NCBI GenBank assembly: GCA_022865865.1 | Contig: JALHTN010000550.1 | Location: forward strand, 1 to 16,584 | DNA from: Anaerolineales bacterium | Lineage (GTDB): Bacteria; Chloroflexota; Anaerolineae; Anaerolineales; UBA4823 | Reading direction: 5' to 3' | DNA length: 16,584 nt | Part shown: positions 8,922 to 16,584 of the stretch, one piece after another | Position numbering within the stretch: position 1 is the first letter of the stretch | Layout: every line of letters begins with the position of its first letter | Notes under the pieces: generated by a model | Seen by the model: the letters and a program-made list of their open reading frames with translations, nothing else | Databases searched by the model: none | Told to the model about the DNA's origin: nothing | Program-made: the position numbers and the translations under genes

Positions 8922-10466
8922 TTAATTGATCTCATCCAGCGCTGAGAACAGTTCTACTTTTAAGTCCCCAGATAATGAATTTGATTCTGAGTAAAGGTCA
9001 TCCAATTCCTCAGGGTCATTAATCAGATCATACATTTCAAACTCGTTATCAAAACCATCATAACCTTTATAGTGGATCAGTTTGTACCTGTCCTTTACCA
9101 TTGCTATCGTACCTTTAATAATTGGTCCTTTCTTTGGATTACTTTTCGCATCCATAATAAACACATTCCGATCGCCAATATTATTGTGATCAGATGTTGC
9201 TGGAAGCACTATACCATCACTCCACTGCGGGGGATCTTGTCCAACCATCGCACTGATTGTTGGTAGAACATCAACAGCACTGGTTGGGATATGGACATCT
9301 TCACGGTTTTCCTGACTGGCATGGTGAATGACTAAGGGAACACGAGCTAAGGGTTCAAATAAGGTAGGGCTAACATGCTCCGCTATCCCTCTTTCAAACA
9401 TCTCTCCATGGTCAGAGGTTACTATGATATTCGTATTTTGCAGGATGCCTTGCTGCTCCAATGAGTCAATCAGGCGACCAAATTCCGAATCCACATACGC
9501 GATATATTCATCGTACCAGCGACGCTTTGATTGTAAATACCTTTCAGAATGGCCTTCAGAGAATACATGGTCCGGTTTGCTGACCGGCGCCCAGCCATCC
9601 CGAAACATACGAACAAAATCCTTCCGGGTATGGTATGGCTCGTGTGGAGGGAGAAAATGGAAATAACCAAGGAACGGTTTTTCGGTTATGGTTATGCTGT
9701 CTCGCACCCAGTCAATTGCGTCTTCCAGGAGATATACAAAAGGTCCAGCGTTGGCCGAAGGTAGACCACGAGGAAATAAATCCTGATACTGGTAAACTAC
9801 ATTTTGTTTATTCCAATCTCTCCAGACCCGGTGAAGTGCAGACAGGAAGGTTGAACTGGGGAGTTGGATATCTTGACCTTGCTGACCACGTGTTATTGTT
9901 CTTTCACCCAAGAAAGCTGCATTTCGATCATTTTTATATATGCTGTCAGCTAACAGGTACTCATTGAAAAGGCACAATTCTTTCATATTCTTGATCAGAT
10001 CTAAATCGTCGCCAAACTGGTGGAGTAAAATCGAAGCTAAGTAATTATGAGTGAATGACAATCGTTGATAGATCTCACCAGGTACGCTATTAAAGATGCT
10101 CCTACTTTCAAATTCTTTTATTACAGAACCGTATAGGTGGTAAGCGCGATTTGTCCAAGGATACGTCCCAGTCAGAAGAGATGCAGTACCTGGTGATGTA
10201 AAACTGCCACCTGCATAATGCCGGTGGTAAACCGTTGATTTTTCAGCAAACCTAGCTAGGTTTGGCATCGTCTGCCGGTGATAACCATATAACGAGACAT
10301 TGGTAGCAGAAAGTGCATCGAAAACCAAAATTAATATATTTGGAGAACCAGGTTCCTGGAATGGGATGTCCTGTAAAGGAAACGCTGATAAATCCGATGC
10401 CAGTTTCATCAATGGCAATGCTGCCATCATTTTGAGAAATTCACGTCGATTTATATCTTTGCTCAT
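8922..10466 (-). CDS. Sulfatase-fold (alkaline phosphatase superfamily) enzyme with Thr at the formylglycine position
   Basis: The 514-residue protein opens with RREFLKMM followed by a hydrophobic run (about 7-30), a twin-arginine-like signal, so export or membrane attachment is likely. The rest has the sulfatase fold. A metal-site LVFDALS carries D50, followed by YGYHRQTMPNLARFA (60-74), FTSPGTASLLTGTYP (89-103), HFLPPHEPYH (270-279) and TSDHGEMFERG with D352/H353 (350-360). The C-terminal part ends with YKLIHYKGYDG and YDLINDPEELDDLY, as in arylsulfatases. However, the CxPxR signature is replaced by TSPGT (90-94). Without Cys or Ser at that position no formylglycine can form, so a classical type I sulfatase is unlikely. 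Phospho- or phosphoethanolamine transferases and phosphatases of the superfamily use Thr there. Hydrolysis or transfer of a phosphoester or sulfate on an exported glycan is possible. No strong Shine-Dalgarno is visible. Confidence 0.85.
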   Translation of the reverse strand: MSKDINRREFLKMMAALPLMKLASDLSAFPLQDIPFQEPGSPNILILVFDALSATNVSLYGYHRQTMPNLARFAEKSTVYHRHYAGGSFTSPGTASLLTGTYPWTNRAYHLYGSVIKEFESRSIFNSVPGEIYQRLSFTHNYLASILLHQFGDDLDLIKNMKELCLFNEYLLADSIYKNDRNAAFLGERTITRGQQGQDIQLPSSTFLSALHRVWRDWNKQNVVYQYQDLFPRGLPSANAGPFVYLLEDAIDWVRDSITITEKPFLGYFHFLPPHEPYHTRKDFVRMFRDGWAPVSKPDHVFSEGHSERYLQSKRRWYDEYIAYVDSEFGRLIDSLEQQGILQNTNIIVTSDHGEMFERGIAEHVSPTLFEPLARVPLVIHHASQENREDVHIPTSAVDVLPTISAMVGQDPPQWSDGIVLPATSDHNNIGDRNVFIMDAKSNPKKGPIIKGTIAMVKDRYKLIHYKGYDGFDNEFEMYDLINDPEELDDLYSESNSLSGDLKVELFSALDEIN

Positions 10467-10513
10467 AATATGTTAAAAATGCCTTCGCTAACTAAATCGA
10501 AATCCAGATAATC

Positions 10514-11053
10514 TCATTTAATATTTCTAATCAAGATCACAAAAACTGCCAGGATATCCACAGCTAGATAAACAGTTGAAAGCGGGGTCAATCGATTGAC
10601 AACGGACTCAATAGTTTTAGCTAACCGTTTGAAGTAATAAACTGCTACCCAACTCACTAAGACCAACCCAATCAGCAATAATAAATATTTCCCGAAATCC
10701 CTCACCAACCAGATGCCAAAATCTTCACCGTATAAGTGAGCAAGGATCATCCCAAGTGTTGCCAGTAGAGCCGTTAGACTACCCATGGCAATAAAATTAT
10801 CCCGAAGTATCTTTCTTGGAAGTACAACCGCCAGGATAATTAAACCAATCAGAAATAAAATGCTCTCTAACAATGCGAATGCTAGCGGGTAGGACATAAT
10901 TCCGATCATTTCCCAAATTGTTCGGGATAAAATCCAGGATGGGACTGCCCTTAGAATGTTGATAATTGCCCACACATTGACCAAGAATAAAATGCTGGAG
11001 AGCGTTATCCAAATTTCTTCTCTCGATGGGAAACGGGCTTTAAAGATAGCCAA
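10514..11053 (-). CDS. Small polytopic membrane protein, function unknown
   Basis: I do not recognise this 179-residue protein. It has a short basic N-terminus (KARFPSREE) and about five hydrophobic segments, near residues 16-34, 47-78 (probably two), 89-108, 120-140 and 160-176, with little soluble sequence between them. The frame overlaps the end of the upstream AP-superfamily phosphohydrolase by 14 bases and would begin at a TTG (11051-11053), suggesting translational coupling. There is no early ATG, so the exact start is uncertain. Placed between two AP-superfamily enzymes, it may anchor or assist one of them or act in export of their substrate. This is inference from position only. No catalytic motif is visible. 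Confidence 0.7.
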   Translation of the reverse strand: MAIFKARFPSREEIWITLSSILFLVNVWAIINILRAVPSWILSRTIWEMIGIMSYPLAFALLESILFLIGLIILAVVLPRKILRDNFIAMGSLTALLATLGMILAHLYGEDFGIWLVRDFGKYLLLLIGLVLVSWVAVYYFKRLAKTIESVVNRLTPLSTVYLAVDILAVFVILIRNIK

Positions 11054-12875
11054 GACTCTTCAGCCTTTCTTCCAACATTTCTTGATCTTCATCGCTGATT
11101 GATGGTGGGGGTGCTGAAACGCCACCTTCTACTTCTTCTCCAGTCGCCAGCACCGGGAAATCATGGTATGAAGGATGTGGGAAGTTACCCAATCCTTGAT
11201 TGGAGAATAATACTCCCGGTACAGCCTTGGGATCGATGCAGTGGTCTGCTCCCCAATGGTCCTGATTAACTTCCATGGATGTCTTTTCCCATTCTCCTAA
11301 TCCTGTCTGGGGGGAAGCCCGAAATCCTGGTGCGTATCCCACGATCAAATCCGGACCATACTTCGCCAGGGGACCGGATAAGGCCTCTGCATTCGATGGC
11401 ACACTATTCACAACCCGTTTGCCATCCCGATCTTTCCACTCCAGTAATTTATCTCTGATCTGGTTGGTGAGGGAATCAACCTGGTGGTTTTCGACAATCC
11501 CTTGACCCTCCCTCCCCACAAGATTCAAATAGATGCTGTTCAACCCCAAACCGTATGCTTGACTGGACTGCCAATTTACATCCTTAAACTTGCCAGAGTC
11601 AAGTTCATCTCTTGATACGAGGTAACCATTTTCAATTAGCCAGCGGTTAAGGTGGATCTTTTGATCGAAGTTCGAGAAACCATGGTCTGAGACGACCAAT
11701 ATGCGAGCTTTTTCCAATCCTTTCGCTTTGAGCGTTTTTTCTACCCGACCAACAAAATTATCCAGCTTGATATACCAATTTTCTATAATTTCCGGGTGAT
11801 CACGCCAAAACATATGTTGAATTCGATCCAGCGAATCAAATACACTTGCCAGGACGCCTTCATTAAATTCCCCAATCTGGTGCATGAGTATTCGCTCGCG
11901 TGACTCGAAGATCGAGTCACACAAAGCCAGAAACTGCTCATCATTCATACATCCATCTTCAAGACCGGTAGTATCCTGCGGCCACCCAATTGTTAGGAAA
12001 GGCCCATTCGATTTCCAGGTGTTTTTGACGAATTTGGGTGGGACCGCATAATGCCACGGAGAATGAAGAGGGTCAATCTGCAGGGGTAGGAAGTAAAGGT
12101 TTAATTCGGGTTCAAGACTTGTCAAAATGACTTGTGTTATGGCATTAACCTTCACAAAGGTTCCCATCTTGAACGACAGTCCGAAGATTTGACTCCATTG
12201 TCCCAATTGAAGTACTAATCTATGGCTGCCAATCTTTAATTCAGCTGAGCGGTCATCCAGCTTTCCAATTTCAAAAGGCAGAACTGCGGCTTCTTCCTGA
12301 TCAAGCTTTGCTTTGCTGGGACCCTTAAGGGAAGACCGGAAACAATCTTTCCCATTGGATTGGAGGGTTTCAACTGGGGTTTTTCGGTTGCCCATTTCTT
12401 TATCCCTACCAGTTGAAAAAAATGATCCCACTCCCAATCTTCCAAGAATATCTGGCGTACCCAGACCAGGAATTGATTTAACCAGAGAATCGGGACGGGC
12501 AGGGAAAGTTGCTGGCCAAAACAAGCTGGTTGCGGGGAAACCTTTCTTCGCAGTCTGGTCAAATAAAGTTGGAGCCGAGTAAGGAGGCGCGAATTGAACA
12601 CCCCCGAATCCTCGTTTGGTAGGTAATAAAGAGACGAATGGAGTATATGTCTTGGGGTCACGGTGAACGAAATCGAATATGCCATGACCACCCGGATTGA
12701 GCCCAGTGGCTATACTTGTCCAGGAGACTTCACTTTGCGGGGGGTTGGTGACCTCGAAGCGCCGGTATCCATCGACAGTCAGGAAACGCGCCAGGTTCGG
12801 CATGCGTCCTGATTGCAGAAGTTCTTCACAGAATACTGGATCGAAGGCGTCAAAACCTAATATGATTGTACGCAT
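11040..12875 (-). CDS. AP-superfamily phosphohydrolase/phosphomutase-like (type I phosphodiesterase fold)
   Basis: The 611-residue protein resembles the 'predicted AP superfamily phosphohydrolase/phosphomutase' group. The N-terminal ILGFDAFD supplies metal ligand candidate D9. MPNLARF (25-31) and SWTSIATGLNPGGHGIFDF (51-69) match the usual PxWxSxxTGxxPGxHGIxDF signature. The position aligned to the nucleophile of nucleotide pyrophosphatases is S48, by eye. Further ligands are probably in DSLDRIQHMFW (D347/D350/H354), VSDHGF (D397/H398) and NQDHWGADH (H540 or H545). Residues about 145-265 form a poorly conserved insert. There is no signal peptide or membrane span, so a cytoplasmic or anchored location is likely. 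The group is common in surface glycan clusters but its substrates are mostly undefined. The gene sits 27 bases after a YIDPNTG membrane protein and overlaps the next membrane protein. No clear Shine-Dalgarno is seen. Confidence 0.87.
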   Translation of the reverse strand: MRTIILGFDAFDPVFCEELLQSGRMPNLARFLTVDGYRRFEVTNPPQSEVSWTSIATGLNPGGHGIFDFVHRDPKTYTPFVSLLPTKRGFGGVQFAPPYSAPTLFDQTAKKGFPATSLFWPATFPARPDSLVKSIPGLGTPDILGRLGVGSFFSTGRDKEMGNRKTPVETLQSNGKDCFRSSLKGPSKAKLDQEEAAVLPFEIGKLDDRSAELKIGSHRLVLQLGQWSQIFGLSFKMGTFVKVNAITQVILTSLEPELNLYFLPLQIDPLHSPWHYAVPPKFVKNTWKSNGPFLTIGWPQDTTGLEDGCMNDEQFLALCDSIFESRERILMHQIGEFNEGVLASVFDSLDRIQHMFWRDHPEIIENWYIKLDNFVGRVEKTLKAKGLEKARILVVSDHGFSNFDQKIHLNRWLIENGYLVSRDELDSGKFKDVNWQSSQAYGLGLNSIYLNLVGREGQGIVENHQVDSLTNQIRDKLLEWKDRDGKRVVNSVPSNAEALSGPLAKYGPDLIVGYAPGFRASPQTGLGEWEKTSMEVNQDHWGADHCIDPKAVPGVLFSNQGLGNFPHPSYHDFPVLATGEEVEGGVSAPPPSISDEDQEMLEERLKSLGYL

Positions 12876-12902
12876 TAATAATTTTCTAATACAGGTGATT
12901 TA

Positions 12903-13166
12903 TTATTCGTTACCTTCATGATCAATAATTTCGTCAAACGATTCTGAGTCAGATTTCTGTATCCGCCGCTTGAGCCGATAATAATAACCCTTAATCTTAC
13001 CGGAGAATAAGAGCAGTGCGCCAGAGATAACTCCAAATAAGACAGCCAATATCTGAAAGAGCATACCTCCTGTGTTAGGGTCAATGTATGCTGAAATAAT
13101 AAATTTAATATTCAAGGGGTTAGACCCTGCACCAATTCCAAGCAACAAAACGTTTAACAAAATCAT
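12903..13166 (-). CDS. Small membrane protein with YIDPNTG motif
   Basis: This 87-residue protein has two hydrophobic segments (about 2-12 and 36-55) separated by AYIDPNTGGMLFQ (26-38), and a basic stretch (KIKGYYYRLKRRIQK, 57-71) followed by an acidic tail. Small proteins with a YIDPGTG/LFQ signature recur beside AP-superfamily phosphohydrolases and polysaccharide genes in several bacterial phyla, as I recall. Their function is undefined. AAAGGA lies 8 bases before the ATG, a good ribosome binding site. It is the first gene after a 270-base gap and probably opens the following transcription unit. A role as a membrane partner of the downstream phosphohydrolase is inferred only from adjacency. 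Confidence 0.75.
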   Translation of the reverse strand: MILLNVLLLGIGAGSNPLNIKFIISAYIDPNTGGMLFQILAVLFGVISGALLLFSGKIKGYYYRLKRRIQKSDSESFDEIIDHEGNE

Positions 13167-13436
13167 TATGTGTTTCCTTTAGCAAGCTGATCTATTTCAT
13201 TTCGGTAAATATATAAATTTCTTCATTGAGCTACAATGCATGTTCGTCAACTAAATTACGATCCAGTTTGGTGTTTATTATAAATGCCTAAATTCAGCAA
13301 CAATAATATATTAGTTTAATCTAATGATGCTAAAGATAGATAAGCACTCAATATTACACGATTTTTCAACGGTTCGAAACCTTTCACGCAATCCATATTC
13401 CACTTTAACAAAGAAAAATCTTCTCACAATTGGATT
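13167..13436 (-). other. 270-base AT-rich intergenic region
   Basis: The gap between the Gfo/Idh/MocA gene and the YIDPNTG gene has no credible ORF. It holds a short AT-rich inverted repeat ATTAG-tttaat-CTAAT (13310-13325), a TATAAT on the minus strand at 13277-13282 and a GGTTCGAA at 13371-13378. No GC-rich terminator hairpin is visible. It probably contains the promoter for the phosphohydrolase gene group. Confidence 0.5.
13277..13303 (-). promoter_or_regulatory. Candidate promoter before the YIDPNTG gene
   Basis: A perfect TATAAT -10 box lies on the minus strand at 13277-13282, about 110 bases before the ATG of the small membrane protein. The best -35 candidate, TTGTTG (13298-13303), is only 15 bases upstream, short of the preferred 17. 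The surrounding sequence is AT-rich, so a chance match is quite possible. Confidence 0.22.
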
Positions 13437-14426
13437 CTAATTCAAGTGGACTTTTTTATCTTGCTTCGCAGATTGCTTTGCCGCGATTGCTAGCTCCAAT
13501 GCCCGTACTCCATCCAATAATGAGCAGAAAGATTCTTCTTTATCCTGGATAAGGGATATAAAATGGCACATCTCAGTTAGGAACATGTCATTTCTTTCGA
13601 AATTTTTCGGGAGAGGAATTGTACGCCACTCATCGCCTTCGCTGTTAAACAGCTTTACTCCTCCATGAGCATACTCCCAAATGAGTGTTCCTTCAGTACC
13701 AATCAATTTAAGATAGTGGTTAGGCGGTTGTTGATTGTAATCAAGATGGACGCTTCCCAATACTCCGCTCGAGAATCGCAATCCTATTTCAGCAGTATCT
13801 TCAATTTTCAGATCTAAGTCTCCCAGGGTTCCAGAGAACGCCCAAACTTCAGAAACATCTCCGAACAACCAGCGCAGATAATCAAGCGGGTGAGAAAGCG
13901 TTAATATCACCCCACCTCCAAGGTCGGCTCTGGCGCTGTAACTTAGATGGTAATCTTCCCAGGGATGCCATCCTGGCAAATATTCTCCCCAATGTGCCCG
14001 TACTGATAACGGTCGCCCGATTACCCCATCCATTAGTAAATCTTTCACTTTCTGGAAACCAGGATGGAAACGATATTGGTATCCAACTAATACTTTCCCA
14101 CCACCAATCTCAACTGATTGACATAGCTCATCAACTCTATCCATGGAGTGAGAAATTGGTTTTTCCAGAAGAAGATGGCAGCCGGCAAGAGCAGCGGGGA
14201 TAGCAACCTCAAGGTGAAGCGAAGTTGGATTTGAGACGATGACTGCATCTGGTTTATGAGATAAAGCTTCTTCAAGACTTGTTTCGGTAGGATAGCTGGT
14301 GAGATCATCATCGGGCAGTGTACTGCGATGTGTCCTTAAGAGAATGATATCCCTTTCTCCAAGATTGATTAGGTTGCGCATGTGACGGCGACCGATGGAA
14401 CCCATCCCAACTATGAGAAATTTCAT
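13437..14426 (-). CDS. Gfo/Idh/MocA family NAD(P)-dependent oxidoreductase
   Basis: The 329-residue product has an N-terminal Rossmann domain with GMGSIGRRHMRNL (7-19), SNPTSLH (65-71) and the family's LLLEKPIS (85-92), where K89 is the usual catalytic lysine. The C-terminal domain has YRFHPGFQ (118-125) and GGGVILTLSHPLDYLRWLFGD (170-190), whose His179/Asp182 pair is the common active-site HxxD. It should oxidise or reduce a sugar or nucleotide sugar with NAD(P). The GSIGRRH form is frequent in nonulosonate and surface-sugar loci, where such enzymes (PtmF-like) make unusual amino-sugar precursors. Here it is separated from the NeuB/NeuA pair by about 7.5 kb, so a shared pathway is an inference. 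Length is normal for the family. The ribosome binding site is weak. Confidence 0.9.
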   Translation of the reverse strand: MKFLIVGMGSIGRRHMRNLINLGERDIILLRTHRSTLPDDDLTSYPTETSLEEALSHKPDAVIVSNPTSLHLEVAIPAALAGCHLLLEKPISHSMDRVDELCQSVEIGGGKVLVGYQYRFHPGFQKVKDLLMDGVIGRPLSVRAHWGEYLPGWHPWEDYHLSYSARADLGGGVILTLSHPLDYLRWLFGDVSEVWAFSGTLGDLDLKIEDTAEIGLRFSSGVLGSVHLDYNQQPPNHYLKLIGTEGTLIWEYAHGGVKLFNSEGDEWRTIPLPKNFERNDMFLTEMCHFISLIQDKEESFCSLLDGVRALELAIAAKQSAKQDKKVHLN

Positions 14427-14537
14427 CTACTTCTGAGTAATTTACTAAAGATTGTTTTTATCACCTTATCACCATTGAAATCGTGGTCGATCAGAGAAAC
14501 ATCTAACCAAGTGGATGATGTTTGAAAGAATAACCAT

Positions 14538-16178
14538 TCAATTTGTTGAGTTTCTCAATTGATAGATTTGAAAAATCCCATAAGTAGCGACTTGCTCGTA
14601 ATCCTCAGCGATCGCCCTTTCGTAATTGGGGAATTCTTTGAGTAGATTCTCAGTACCAGGAGTGCCAGCCGAACTCAAAACAATAATCTTAATATCATTA
14701 TTACTTAACCCCTCAACTATCATCTCATCGATTAAAGATCGATTTGTATTATTAAAAGTCAATCCCTTATGAAACCAAAGGAGCGGCTGGGGAGAAGGAT
14801 TACCGAGAATACCATAGAAGAAAGCATACTCAGGGAACACAATGAATTGCTCGCCAGTGTCCAATAAATATTGGTAGACTCCCTCAATATCTTCTGCTTC
14901 AACAATTTGCCCTTGAATATTTTGCGGCCCCCATCGGACCCACTCCATGCCTGGGATATCTAAAGACTCATTGAAATCAGCATTGGCAAAGTAATCATGA
15001 ACAACTCGGGATGTTGATACCTTGATGCCCACAAGGAATATAACACCTGAAATCAGGATCACACCTAAATTATAGAATTTCAACACACCTTGCTCAGATA
15101 ACGTAGGGGTATCTTTAGTCAGTAATTTTTTTAACCAATTGAACAATGGAATTATCAGAGGTTGAAAAAATGCAAAGGTAAGACCCATTATTAGGCCAAT
15201 CAACCCCAAATAATTTTCAGCCTGGTTGCGAGCAGAGAGGATTGATAGTTGTTGAGTGATAATCAGACTAATAGAAATCACTGCAGCAAAGATTGACTTG
15301 CGAGCATCCGGGGTATTTTTACGAAATATAATAATGGCAACATTCATCAGAATGAGAACCAGAGAGATGAATGAAATATAAATGGAGGTTGAATACCTTT
15401 GAATCATCCGACCAATATTAAAAAGCCTTCTAAGTCCCAGATCGGAAGGGATTTCAAGAACGTAAAATCTGAAAAGATCGAATGTGTTTGATGAATATAA
15501 GTAGAATCCGAAAATAATTATCGGGAGAAGGAAACCCGCAAGGATAAAGAATATTGATAATAATGCTTCTCGAGTATTCCGCCAGGTCATAAAGAACACG
15601 AATACAATAGGCAGTAATAAAAATAATCCAATATTTTGTTTGCTGAGGATTGCTAGCGCGAAACTCCCGCCAGCAACAATCAGAAGAGACCTTTTTTGTA
15701 ATTCTCGTTTGGTTATCGAAGATTCTAGAATGCCCCACATCGAACCAAGCCCGAAAAGTAATGCGGTTTGTTCCATATATACTGTACCAAAAGGTGGATA
15801 GAACCACACAGCTGTGAGGAATCCTGCGATATAAGCATAAAATTTAGATTTGTTGGTAACAATTAACACTATCCGTGTGACAAGAATGGCAGCTGCCACA
15901 TTGCAAATCGCCGCAGTTGCGATCATTGCATTCCACGAAACACCGAAAAGTTGAAAGACAAGTGCCTGTAAAAGAAAAGTAACTGGTCCAACAGGGACTT
16001 GAAAATCACCGTAAAGTACTTGTCCGGAGAGAATTCTGTAAGCACCATCGAAAACGATTGGTTGATCGAGTGGGTGTATTCCTCTCCTGCCGCTGTACAG
16101 GCAAAATAGAAAGGCAAATATGATTAGCAGAGAAGGAAGAACATACTTCTCGAAAACGCGGATTCTTTCATTATTCAT
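14538..16178 (-). CDS. Polytopic membrane protein, GT-C glycosyltransferase-like
   Basis: The 546-residue protein has about ten or eleven membrane spans between residues 12 and 386, followed by a soluble domain of about 160 residues. The first loop after span 1 reads HPLDQPIVFDGAYRILSGQVLYGDFQ with D38, D44 and D58. This matches the acidic first loop and the 'G.YR.a.G..pY.DF' pattern of polyprenyl-phosphate-sugar-dependent GT-C (ArnT/PMT-like) enzymes, where the loop acidic residues are catalytic. It would add a sugar from a lipid carrier on the outer face of the membrane. The soluble tail resembles that of the partial protein encoded just upstream, suggesting two related enzymes in tandem. 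No strong Shine-Dalgarno precedes the ATG. Exact GT family and acceptor are not determined; a scaffold or flippase-like role is less likely. Confidence 0.72.
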   Translation of the reverse strand: MNNERIRVFEKYVLPSLLIIFAFLFCLYSGRRGIHPLDQPIVFDGAYRILSGQVLYGDFQVPVGPVTFLLQALVFQLFGVSWNAMIATAAICNVAAAILVTRIVLIVTNKSKFYAYIAGFLTAVWFYPPFGTVYMEQTALLFGLGSMWGILESSITKRELQKRSLLIVAGGSFALAILSKQNIGLFLLLPIVFVFFMTWRNTREALLSIFFILAGFLLPIIIFGFYLYSSNTFDLFRFYVLEIPSDLGLRRLFNIGRMIQRYSTSIYISFISLVLILMNVAIIIFRKNTPDARKSIFAAVISISLIITQQLSILSARNQAENYLGLIGLIMGLTFAFFQPLIIPLFNWLKKLLTKDTPTLSEQGVLKFYNLGVILISGVIFLVGIKVSTSRVVHDYFANADFNESLDIPGMEWVRWGPQNIQGQIVEAEDIEGVYQYLLDTGEQFIVFPEYAFFYGILGNPSPQPLLWFHKGLTFNNTNRSLIDEMIVEGLSNNDIKIIVLSSAGTPGTENLLKEFPNYERAIAEDYEQVATYGIFQIYQLRNSTN

Positions 16179-16243
16179 CTTCGGAATTTCTCAGAACCAA
16201 AGCTCGGGGATTTTGGTTTCTTCGATTCAACAGCGGATTAGCT

Positions 16244-16584
16244 TCAGTCATTTACGCAATTTATTCCAGAAAACAACCAACCATCATTTAATTCAGCTTG
16301 AAGTTCCATACCGGAAGTAAATTCTTCAAGGGGAGGAAATAAAGTCGTGAGGTATGAATCACGGAAAATCACTAACACGCCATCGCAATTATCGATTGAG
16401 TGCAGTAAGTTTTGTAAATTGCTTTCGTAATCTGAAGGAATTTGATTCTTCACCGGATCAATTTTTTCTGGGATATTATTGGTCAGTCTCCCAGTAATAA
16501 AGTATACAGGGAGCGCTTCATTGGTATGAATTACAACATCAGGTGCTATATTGCCAATGGCAGCAATGGATTCAGAGGCTTGCC
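16244..16584 (-). CDS. C-terminal soluble domain of a membrane glycosyltransferase-like protein, 5' end off window
   Basis: The frame is open from the right edge to a TGA at 16244-16246, giving 112 visible residues and no start in the window. A GTG inside it (16451-16453) is not the real start, because the frame continues upstream as convincing protein: APDVVIHTNEALPVYFITGR. That segment, then a stretch with DNCDGVLVIF, reads like the extracytoplasmic tail of ArnT/PMT-type GT-C membrane proteins, where a Rossmann-like domain follows the last span ('yTN...lYfltgR'). The membrane part must lie to the right of the window. A 65-base gap separates it from the next GT-C-like gene, so the two are probably co-transcribed. 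Family identification rests on the tail alone. Confidence 0.68.
   Translation of the reverse strand, partial: QASESIAAIGNIAPDVVIHTNEALPVYFITGRLTNNIPEKIDPVKNQIPSDYESNLQNLLHSIDNCDGVLVIFRDSYLTTLFPPLEEFTSGMELQAELNDGWLFSGINCVND

Noticed and set aside
12236..12691. Minus-strand ORF of 151 codons inside the 611-residue phosphohydrolase
   Set aside because: It is a different frame of a gene whose own frame carries family motifs throughout; the product has no recognisable feature.
13362..13390. GGTTCGAAACC resembling a tRNA T-arm
   Set aside because: The flanking bases do not pair as a five-base T stem, and no acceptor, D or anticodon arm can be drawn around it.
15454..15807. Minus-strand ORF of 117 codons inside the GT-C-like gene
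   Set aside because: It is an out-of-frame shadow of the membrane protein; its hydrophobic stretches reflect AT-rich codons of the real frame.

Overview
The window is a 16.6 kb stretch of a bacterial cell-surface glycan locus. Every credible gene lies on the minus strand, so transcription runs from high to low coordinates, and no convincing plus-strand gene, RNA gene, mobile element, repeat array or CRISPR is visible. Most genes abut or overlap by a few bases, and several start at TTG or GTG inside the preceding gene, as in long polysaccharide operons. The proteins do not identify the host firmly. Moderate GC, GT-C type membrane glycosyltransferases, a phosphohydrolase of the predicted AP-superfamily phosphohydrolase/phosphomutase type with a small YIDPNTG membrane protein, and a fused ATP sulfurylase/APS kinase would fit an environmental lineage such as Anaerolineae (Chloroflexota). 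That assignment is a low-confidence inference.

Layout in the direction of transcription: (a) 16584-14538, the soluble tail of one membrane protein running off the window, then a complete multi-span GT-C-like membrane protein; (b) 14426-13437, a Gfo/Idh/MocA-type NAD(P)-dependent sugar oxidoreductase; (c) a 270 bp AT-rich gap; (d) 13166-8922, a small two-helix membrane protein, a large AP-superfamily phosphohydrolase, a small polytopic membrane protein overlapping it, and a second AP-superfamily enzyme that looks like a sulfatase but has Thr where the formylglycine Cys should be; (e) a 307 bp gap holding only a doubtful 65-codon ORF; (f) 8614-1, a tight run encoding PAPS synthetase (ATP sulfurylase-APS kinase fusion), an SDR oxidoreductase, a CMP-nonulosonate cytidylyltransferase, a NeuB-type synthase fused to an endonuclease-IV-like TIM barrel, a capsule-type glycosyltransferase candidate with a four-Cys motif, a class I methyltransferase and a sulfotransferase that runs off the left edge.

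Taken together, the genes can make a nonulosonic (sialic-acid-like) sugar (NeuB domain), activate it with CMP (NeuA-like), make the sulfate donor PAPS (Sat-CysC), and transfer sulfate and methyl groups to an acceptor (sulfotransferase, methyltransferase). Membrane and soluble glycosyltransferase candidates are also present. The simplest reading is a pathway for a sulfated, possibly methylated surface glycan containing a sialic-acid-like sugar. The most unusual single gene is the NeuB-SAF-TIM-barrel fusion at 3185-5095. The exact sugar cannot be read from the window: no recognisable NeuC-type epimerase, dehydratase or aminotransferase is present, so the precursor must come from elsewhere or from the fused barrel, the SDR or the Gfo/Idh enzyme.
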